Positions 1 through 4,477 of a DNA stretch of 7,102 bases are shown here, one piece after another. A program made the translations under genes and the position numbers. Position 1 is the first letter of the stretch. Each line of letters begins with the position of its first letter. Where the stretch lies: assembly GCA_900546885.1 (NCBI GenBank), contig UREN01000090.1, forward strand, positions 1-7,102, read 5' to 3'. This DNA comes from an uncultured Oscillospiraceae bacterium (lineage in GTDB: Bacteria; Bacillota; Clostridia; Oscillospirales; Ruminococcaceae). The notes beneath the pieces are model-generated. The model was not told the origin of the DNA, did not search any database, and was given only the letters and a program-made list of their open reading frames with translations.

Positions 1-41
1 AGGCAAAAAGGGCCAAAAAAACTCTACGAAAATTGGAAGAG

Positions 42-70
42 AAACAGCCGGGGCCCCCGGCTGTTTTTTT
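42..70. terminator. Probable bidirectional intrinsic terminator after the U32 gene
   Basis: AAACAGCCGGG (42-52) pairs with CCCGGCTGTTT (56-66) to make an 11-bp stem with a 3-nt loop. Reading plus, a run of seven Ts (64-70) overlaps and follows the stem. Reading minus, the stem is followed by TCTCTT, a poorer tract. It can end the minus-strand transcript of the U32 gene, but its better T-tract faces right, suggesting a convergent gene left of the window. Positions 1-41 hold only A-rich sequence with no gene that I can support. Confidence 0.7.
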
Positions 71-88
71 GCGTTTTGCCCGGCCTGC

Positions 89-118
89 GGCCTGCGCTTG
101 CCCCGGCGTGCGCAGGCC
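89..118. repeat. Perfect 9-bp inverted repeat downstream of the U32 gene
   Basis: GGCCTGCGC at 89-97 and GCGCAGGCC at 110-118 form a perfect 9-bp stem with a 12-nt loop, 11 nt after the U32 stop codon. No T-tract follows on either strand. It may stabilise the mRNA 3' end or pair with the next hairpin as a tandem terminator region. Confidence 0.5.
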
Positions 119-128
119 CGCGCAGGGC

Positions 129-1382
129 CTATGCCTGCCCGGCCTTCCGGCGCAAAATGGTGTAGGCCGGCAGGGGCGTTTCGCACGGCACGCGCACGGC
201 CATTTTGGGGTGCGGCGCGGCCTCAATGGGCGCGCCCTCGCCGTCCTGCAGCCAGACCGGCGTAAAACAAACCACATCGCCCTGCGGGGTAAGGGCCTCC
301 AGCGGCTGCCCGGCGCAAAATTTGCCGCGCTGCTGGCAGGCCAGCACGCCGCCCTGCCAGCTTTGCACCACGGCGGCCACCTCGTAGGGCTTTTCATACC
401 CGCCAAACACCACGTCCTGCGCGGCGGGGCCGCCCTGCAGAAAGCCGGTGGAATAGGTGCGGTGCGAGGTTTTTTCCAGCTCGCACAACACCTCGGGCGG
501 GCAAACGTATTGCTGCGGGTTGCGCAGGCACACGTCCAGCGCCCTGCGGTAGGCCGCGGCGGTGCTGGCCGCATAGTAAAAGGTTTTGGCGCGGCCCTCT
601 ATTTTCAGGCTGGTGACGCCCGCCTGCACCAGCTGGCCCAACAGGGGCGCGGCGCACAAATCGTTTGCGTTCAAAATATAGCTGCCGCCCTCGTCTTCGG
701 CCACGTCAAAGCAGCGCGCGGCAAATTTGGCGCCGCGGGCGGCCAGCTCTTGCGCGCTGGGGGCGTCCACCGTCTGCCACTTCCAGCGGCAGGGCTGCGT
801 GCAGGCGCCGCGGTTTGCGTCGCGCGCCGTAAAATAGTTCGATAACAGGCACCGCCCCGAAAACGACATGCACATTGCCCCGTGCACAAACACTTCCAAT
901 TCCAGCTCTGGTGGGGTGTTGCGGCGGATGGCCTCTATCTCTTTGATGGAAAGCTCGCGCGCCAGCACCACCCGCTTTGCGCCCAGCTCGTATGCAAAGC
1001 AGGCCGCGCCCCAGTTGGCCACGCCCGCCTGGGTGGAAACGTGCACCGGCATGTGCGGCGTGCACTGCTTTACACAGCGCAGCACGCCCCAATCGGCCAC
1101 AATAAAGGCGTCTGCCCCGGCGGCCCGGGCCTGCTGCAGAAAGGCGGGCAGGGCCGCAAGCTCTTCGTTGGTGGGCACGGTGTTCAGCGCCACATACAGC
1201 TTTTTGCCCCGGGCGTGCGCAAAGGCCGCGCCCTCGGCCAGCGCCTGCGGCGTAAAATTTTTGGGCGCGCTGCGCATGCCAAAGCTTTCGCCCGCGGCAT
1301 ACACGGCGTCTGCCCCATACAGCACGGCAAATTTCAGCCGCTCCAAATCGCCCGCCGGGCAAAGCAGCTCTACCTGCGGCAA
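129..1382 (-). CDS. U32 peptidase-family protein, probable tRNA/RNA hydroxylation enzyme (TrhP/YegQ-like)
   Basis: This 417-aa protein belongs to the U32 family. The N-terminus (ELLCPAGDLERLKFAV, then GADAVY) is the family's barrel start. The signature follows at residues 163-180 (EVFVHGAMCMSFSGRC), with DLC at 241-243, SLKIEGR at 258-264 and YSTGF at 310-314. Cys171, Cys178 and Cys194, plus Cys198 or Cys243, match the cysteines that hold a [4Fe-4S] cluster in characterised U32 proteins such as UbiU. Although named peptidases, studied members hydroxylate RNA: TrhP makes 5-hydroxyuridine at tRNA position 34 and RlhA acts on 23S rRNA. Position after mltG, as in the B. subtilis yrrL-yrrO locus, favours the TrhP role (inference), but paralogues cannot be separated here, so no symbol is given. 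The start is TTG at 1382, seven nt after AAGGGGAG; no other upstream in-frame start is visible. Seventeen cysteines is high for the length. Confidence 0.9.
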   Translation of the reverse strand: MPQVELLCPAGDLERLKFAVLYGADAVYAAGESFGMRSAPKNFTPQALAEGAAFAHARGKKLYVALNTVPTNEELAALPAFLQQARAAGADAFIVADWGVLRCVKQCTPHMPVHVSTQAGVANWGAACFAYELGAKRVVLARELSIKEIEAIRRNTPPELELEVFVHGAMCMSFSGRCLLSNYFTARDANRGACTQPCRWKWQTVDAPSAQELAARGAKFAARCFDVAEDEGGSYILNANDLCAAPLLGQLVQAGVTSLKIEGRAKTFYYAASTAAAYRRALDVCLRNPQQYVCPPEVLCELEKTSHRTYSTGFLQGGPAAQDVVFGGYEKPYEVAAVVQSWQGGVLACQQRGKFCAGQPLEALTPQGDVVCFTPVWLQDGEGAPIEAAPHPKMAVRVPCETPLPAYTILRRKAGQA

Positions 1383-1389
1383 GGCACAT

Positions 1390-1397
1390 CTCCCCTT
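1390..1397 (-). promoter_or_regulatory. Ribosome binding site that fixes the TTG start of the U32 gene
   Basis: The minus strand reads AAGGGGAG, followed by seven nt and then TTG at 1382. An ATG lies between them at 1387-1389, but it is in a different frame and would give an unrelated protein. The TTG frame gives the conserved family N-terminus at once, so TTG is the likely start. Confidence 0.75.
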
Positions 1398-1400
1398 TCC

Positions 1401-1438
1401 AAAAACGGCCGCGCCGCCCCTGCACGGGCAGCGCGGCC
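1401..1438 (-). terminator. Intrinsic-terminator-like hairpin between mltG and the U32 gene (possible attenuator)
   Basis: On the minus strand an 8-bp all-GC stem (1431-1438 with 1407-1414) continues, past one mismatch, into 4 more pairs (1426-1429 with 1416-1419) around a 6-nt loop. One G and then five Ts (1401-1405) follow. This is the shape of a Rho-independent terminator. It sits 33 nt after the mltG stop, and its T-tract ends only a few nt before the U32 ribosome binding site. I see no promoter between hairpin and gene, so it should act as a partial terminator or attenuator rather than a full operon end. It could also be an RNA-stability element. Confidence 0.65.
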
Positions 1439-1469
1439 TGGTTCTGTTTGTAATTTGCGGCGGCCGCGC
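1431..1469 (-). promoter_or_regulatory. Candidate antiterminator pairing upstream of the U32 gene
   Basis: The 10-base word CGGCCGCGCC occurs on the plus strand at 1461-1470, just after the mltG stop, and again at 1406-1415 as the 3' arm of the terminator-like hairpin. In the transcript the copy at 1462-1469 can pair perfectly (8 GC pairs) with 1431-1438, the 5' arm of the same hairpin. The two folds exclude each other. A ribosome terminating at the mltG stop (1471-1473) would cover the upstream copy and favour the terminator. The pairing is seen in the sequence; regulation is inference. Confidence 0.35.
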
Positions 1470-1470
1470 C

Positions 1471-2997
1471 TTACCCCGGGAACAGCCCGTTGGCTTTCAG
1501 CTCGTCCACCTGGGCCTCGTGGGCCTCGGCTGTCTGGTTGAAATAATAGTTGCCGTTGATGTCGGTGACAAAGAAGTAATAGCCGTTGCCGTAATACTGG
1601 CTTTCGGCATACCGGGTGGTGTTCAGCAGCGCGTCCAGCCCCGGGTTGGAAATGGGCCCCACGGGCAGGCCCTCGCGCGAATAGGTGTCATAGCCGTCAA
1701 TGACCTCCTGGGGGATGTTCTCCCACCCGCCCAGCACCTTTGCCACGGTGTTGTTCAAATAGTTGTTGTCGTTGTCGTTTTGAATATAGCTGGAGGTGTT
1801 GCTTTCCAGCCGGGGCACGGGCGAGCCCTCGGCCATGCGGTTCATGAAAATGGCCGCCACATCGGCCTGGTGTTCGGCGCCGCCGGCCTCTTCCTGCACC
1901 AGCGAGGCAAGGGTGACATACTGCGTCAGGGTAAAGCCCATGGCCTCGGCCTTGCCCTGCAGGTCGTTCTCCAGATATTTTGTGTTGAACTCCTGATAAA
2001 TGCGGGCCACCATATTGTACACATCGTCGCCCACAAAGAAATCGTACGTGTCGGGGAACAGGTAGCCCTCGCTTTTCATAAACTGGGCGGGGTCTTCATC
2101 GCGGTGCGCCCAGAACTCGAACTGGCTGAAATCGGCATTGTTTGCCACGTCCAAAAATTCATCGGCCGTGCACAGCCCCGCCTCTTCCATGCGCGCGGCA
2201 AACTGCGTGGCCGTAATGCCCTCGGGGAAGGTGACGCGCACGGTTTCGCGGTCGTCCTGCGTTTGCTGCAGGGCCGTGATAATTTCGTCATAGCTCATGG
2301 CGCTGGAAAGCTCGAACGTGCCGTATTGCAGCGTGTCGGCCACGCCCTGCTGGCGCACATACAGCCGGAAAATTTGGGCCGAGCGGATGATGCCCTGCTG
2401 CTGCAGCGCCCTGCCAATGGTAAGCGGGCCCGAGCCCTGCTCGATGGTGACGGTGGCGGTGTAGCTGTTTTGCCCGCGGTTGCCGTTTATTTCGTTGAAA
2501 TACCAGCTGATGCCAAAGCTGGCCGCGGCCACCAGCACAAGAAACACGGCAATTACGGCAACCAGGCAGCCCGGGCCCTTGCGCTTTTTCTTTTTGGCCT
2601 TTTTTGTTTTCACGGGCACGTCCTCTTCTTCCTCTTCCTCTTCCCATTCCCCGGGCCGGGGCGCGGCGGGCGCGGCGGCCTGCTTTTCCATGGGCCCCTC
2701 GCTGGGCGTGGCCGCCGCCTGGCTTTGGGCAGGCGTTTCGCCCTGCGCAGGCGGCTGGGCCGGGCCCTGCACGGGCGGCTGGGCCTGCGCGCCCTGCATG
2801 CGGGCCATGTGGCCCGCCACGGCCTGCCGCTGGGCGGGCGTAAGGCGCGCAAGGTGCTTTTGCACCTCGGCTATTTTATCGGCATATTTTTCCTTTTCCT
2901 GCGCAGACATGGCGCGGATGCGCACTTCCAGCTTGGCCAGCTGAAACAGATATTCCTCTTCCTGCGGGCGCTGTGCGCCGGTATTCTCCTGCTGCAT
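1471..2997 (-). CDS. mltG: Endolytic murein transglycosylase MltG (YceG-like) with long cytoplasmic extension
   Basis: MltG cleaves nascent glycan strands at the outer face of the cell membrane and influences strand length. This 508-aa protein has a predicted cytoplasmic part (1-142) with a charged, helix-prone segment (about 10-70), a Pro/Gln/Ala-rich linker (70-116), an acidic block (117-127) and a Lys-rich block (130-140). One membrane helix follows at about 143-166, so the topology is cytoplasm-in. The LysM-like and YceG domains fill the rest. LASLVQEEAG (363-372) contains the glutamate pair matching the catalytic region around E. coli Glu218, AAIFMNRM is at 381-388, and GLPVGPISNPGLDAL at 443-457 is the family's C-terminal motif. 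The ATG is preceded by GGAGGTG, which overlaps the last codons of tmk, and the gap is 1 nt, so the two are co-transcribed. The extension is longer than in E. coli MltG; pneumococcal MltG also has a long cytoplasmic region. Confidence 0.93.
   Translation of the reverse strand: MQQENTGAQRPQEEEYLFQLAKLEVRIRAMSAQEKEKYADKIAEVQKHLARLTPAQRQAVAGHMARMQGAQAQPPVQGPAQPPAQGETPAQSQAAATPSEGPMEKQAAAPAAPRPGEWEEEEEEEDVPVKTKKAKKKKRKGPGCLVAVIAVFLVLVAAASFGISWYFNEINGNRGQNSYTATVTIEQGSGPLTIGRALQQQGIIRSAQIFRLYVRQQGVADTLQYGTFELSSAMSYDEIITALQQTQDDRETVRVTFPEGITATQFAARMEEAGLCTADEFLDVANNADFSQFEFWAHRDEDPAQFMKSEGYLFPDTYDFFVGDDVYNMVARIYQEFNTKYLENDLQGKAEAMGFTLTQYVTLASLVQEEAGGAEHQADVAAIFMNRMAEGSPVPRLESNTSSYIQNDNDNNYLNNTVAKVLGGWENIPQEVIDGYDTYSREGLPVGPISNPGLDALLNTTRYAESQYYGNGYYFFVTDINGNYYFNQTAEAHEAQVDELKANGLFPG
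2617..2649 (-). repeat. GAA/GAG triplet tract coding the acidic run of MltG
   Basis: The minus strand carries a purine-only run of GAG and GAA triplets, including GAAGAG hexamer copies, coding most of the EWEEEEEEEDV stretch (residues 117-127). Slippage would add or remove Glu residues without shifting frame, so it is a length-variable linker rather than an on/off switch. Confidence 0.6.
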
Positions 2998-2998
2998 A

Positions 2999-3673
2999 CT
3001 ACACCTCCGTCACAATCGCCTGCGCCAGGCGCAGCACGTCTGCGTGAATGGCCTGCCTGGTGCGCATGGCCCCGCCCTGTGTGCAGGGCACGCGCTTCCA
3101 GCCGTATGCCTCGGCACAATAGGCGCCCGCCATGCGGCTGTGGCGCAGGTAATCCACGTCTTTTTCATGAATGTCCTTTTTGGCTTCGTCCCCGTGGTAG
3201 CGGCCCGTCATCAACTTTTGCGAAACTTCGGGCGCCACATCTAAATATATTACCATATCCGGCGCGGGGATGGCAATTTTTTCATATTCAAAGTCGAACA
3301 GCCAGGCAAGGTATTCGTCCCACTGCTGTTTGGGCAGCTTGGCGCACTGGTGCACGGCGTTGGAGGTGGTGTAGCGGTCTGCCACCACAATGCCGCCCGC
3401 CTGGTAAAAGGCGCCCCACTGCGTTTTATAGCTGGCATAGCGGTCTACCGAATAAAAGCACGAGGCGGCATAGGCGTTTACGTCCTCGGGCCTGCTGCCA
3501 AACTCGCCCGCCAGGTATTGCTTTACCAGCGTGCTGGAGGGGTGCTGATAATCTGGAAACGTCACCTTGCGCACCGCAAGGCCCTGCGCGCACAGCGCCT
3601 CGTGCAGCAGCTGCGCCTGCGTGGCCTTTCCGCTGCCGTCCAGCCCTTCCAGCACAATCAGTTTGCCCTTCAC
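2999..3673 (-). CDS. tmk: Thymidylate (dTMP) kinase
   Basis: This enzyme phosphorylates dTMP to dTDP with ATP in the cytosol, the step after thymidylate synthase. The 224-aa protein begins KLIVLEGLDGSGKAT, with the P-loop at residues 10-18 and its lysine at 16. TFPDY is at 38-42 and the DRY motif, conserved for dTMP binding, is at 99-101. VIYLDV at 141-146 is the usual strand before the lid, and the lid region around 157-172 (GRYHGDEAKKDIHEKD) is Lys/Arg-rich. The length is normal for the family. The start codon is GTG, sharing GTGA with the thyX stop, and is preceded by AAAGGGGAGG at 7-nt spacing; this start gives the standard N-terminus. The overlap implies translational coupling to thyX. 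The P-loop has Ala where many family members have Ser or Thr (GKAT), a mild variation. Confidence 0.95.
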   Translation of the reverse strand: MKGKLIVLEGLDGSGKATQAQLLHEALCAQGLAVRKVTFPDYQHPSSTLVKQYLAGEFGSRPEDVNAYAASCFYSVDRYASYKTQWGAFYQAGGIVVADRYTTSNAVHQCAKLPKQQWDEYLAWLFDFEYEKIAIPAPDMVIYLDVAPEVSQKLMTGRYHGDEAKKDIHEKDVDYLRHSRMAGAYCAEAYGWKRVPCTQGGAMRTRQAIHADVLRLAQAIVTEV

Positions 3674-4449
3674 GCCCCGGCCTCCCCTTTCAGCTTTTCA
3701 TATTTTTCCCGCATCTGCGCCATTTTACCGCAGCTCATGGCGCCCTCGGGGCACGCGCCCGCCACGCAGCCCGGCCCGCTTTTGGCAAACAGGCTGGGCG
3801 CCACGGCGCACACCTGGCGCAGCATTTCGTCTGCCAGGGCGCGTATCTCCCACTGGGCGCGCTGGCAGCAGCGGTGGCGGAAAAAGTTGTTCAGGCTGCG
3901 GGCGTTCATGGTGACAATCATTTTGGTTTCGCAGGCGTTGGGCAACAAAAAGCGCGCGTCTTCAATGGCCTTTTTTTCCGCCAGGCGCGCGGCCGTCTTT
4001 TCGTCGTGCCCTTCGGCCAGAAAAGCCGCCCTGTGGCGCGCCGCCAGCGCCCGGGCAAGCTGCTGGTACTGCTGCGCCTGCGCGTCCATGGCCGCGCGGA
4101 AGGCCGCCAGCGCATCTTCGTCCCCCTCTATTTCCGGCGGGGTAACATAGCGGAACTGATGCAGGTTTACATAGCGCTGGCTTTGCACGCTGTAAGAGGC
4201 AATGCGGTGGCGCGTAATTTGCGCCAGAAGCGAGCGCGACACGCCCTCGATGGCAAAGGTGAACGAGGCGTGCTCGGTGGGGCTTTCGTGCCCAAGGCTT
4301 GCCAGCTTTTGCACAAAGGCGCGGCTGTTTTCGGGCGTCAGGCCGTCCAGCAGGCTGTCTACCCCTGCGCTGGAATAGCACAGCTTGGCCGCCGCGGCCA
4401 CCACCTTTTCCGGCTGGGGCGTGTGGGCAATCAGTTTCACTTTCAGCAT
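3670..4449 (-). CDS. thyX: Flavin-dependent thymidylate synthase ThyX
   Basis: ThyX methylates dUMP to dTMP using methylene-tetrahydrofolate as carbon donor and NADPH through bound FAD. It replaces or supplements ThyA and works as a homotetramer in the cytosol. The 259-aa protein carries the defining ThyX motif RHRxxSxxxxSxR at residues 80-92 (RHRIASYSVQSQR). It also has the conserved TEHASFTFAIEGVSR (58-72) and the C-terminal ARFLLPNACETKMIVTMNARSLNNF region (165-189) that completes the nucleotide and flavin sites. The length fits the family. A short Cys-rich tail follows (Cys228, 233 and 240). The start is ATG with AAGGAGGG seven nt upstream. It is 28 nt after pcrA and overlaps tmk by 4 nt, so two consecutive steps of dTTP synthesis are coupled. 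Whether thyA also exists in this genome cannot be seen. Confidence 0.96.
   Translation of the reverse strand: MLKVKLIAHTPQPEKVVAAAAKLCYSSAGVDSLLDGLTPENSRAFVQKLASLGHESPTEHASFTFAIEGVSRSLLAQITRHRIASYSVQSQRYVNLHQFRYVTPPEIEGDEDALAAFRAAMDAQAQQYQQLARALAARHRAAFLAEGHDEKTAARLAEKKAIEDARFLLPNACETKMIVTMNARSLNNFFRHRCCQRAQWEIRALADEMLRQVCAVAPSLFAKSGPGCVAGACPEGAMSCGKMAQMREKYEKLKGEAGA
3681..3690 (-). promoter_or_regulatory. Ribosome binding site for the GTG start of tmk, inside thyX
   Basis: The minus strand AAAGGGGAGG ends seven nt before the GTG at 3671-3673 and lies within the last codons of thyX. It supports the GTG start and translational coupling, since a ribosome ending thyX is already at the site. Confidence 0.75.
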
Positions 4450-4455
4450 AGTGGG

Positions 4456-4463
4456 CCCTCCTT
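4456..4463 (-). promoter_or_regulatory. Strong ribosome binding site of thyX
   Basis: AAGGAGGG on the minus strand lies seven nt before the thyX ATG, in the 28-nt gap after pcrA. It is a near-perfect Shine-Dalgarno, clearly better than that of pcrA. I see no terminator or promoter in this gap, so thyX is read from the pcrA transcript. Confidence 0.75.
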
Positions 4464-4477
4464 TTTTGCAGCGGCGC

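Noticed and set aside
33..845. Plus-strand 270-codon frame at the left end
   Set aside because: It is antisense to the U32 gene and begins inside the terminator hairpin; no ribosome binding site or known domain is visible.
706..1425. Alternative minus-strand frame using the ATG at 1389 near the U32 start
   Set aside because: It is out of frame with the conserved U32 sequence and yields an Arg/Ala-rich product without motifs. The TTG at 1382 gives the family N-terminus.
1457..1470. A promoter for the U32 gene in the mltG-U32 gap
   Set aside because: I found no -10-like hexamer at a workable distance from any -35-like sequence; the gap is mostly G+C-rich hairpin.
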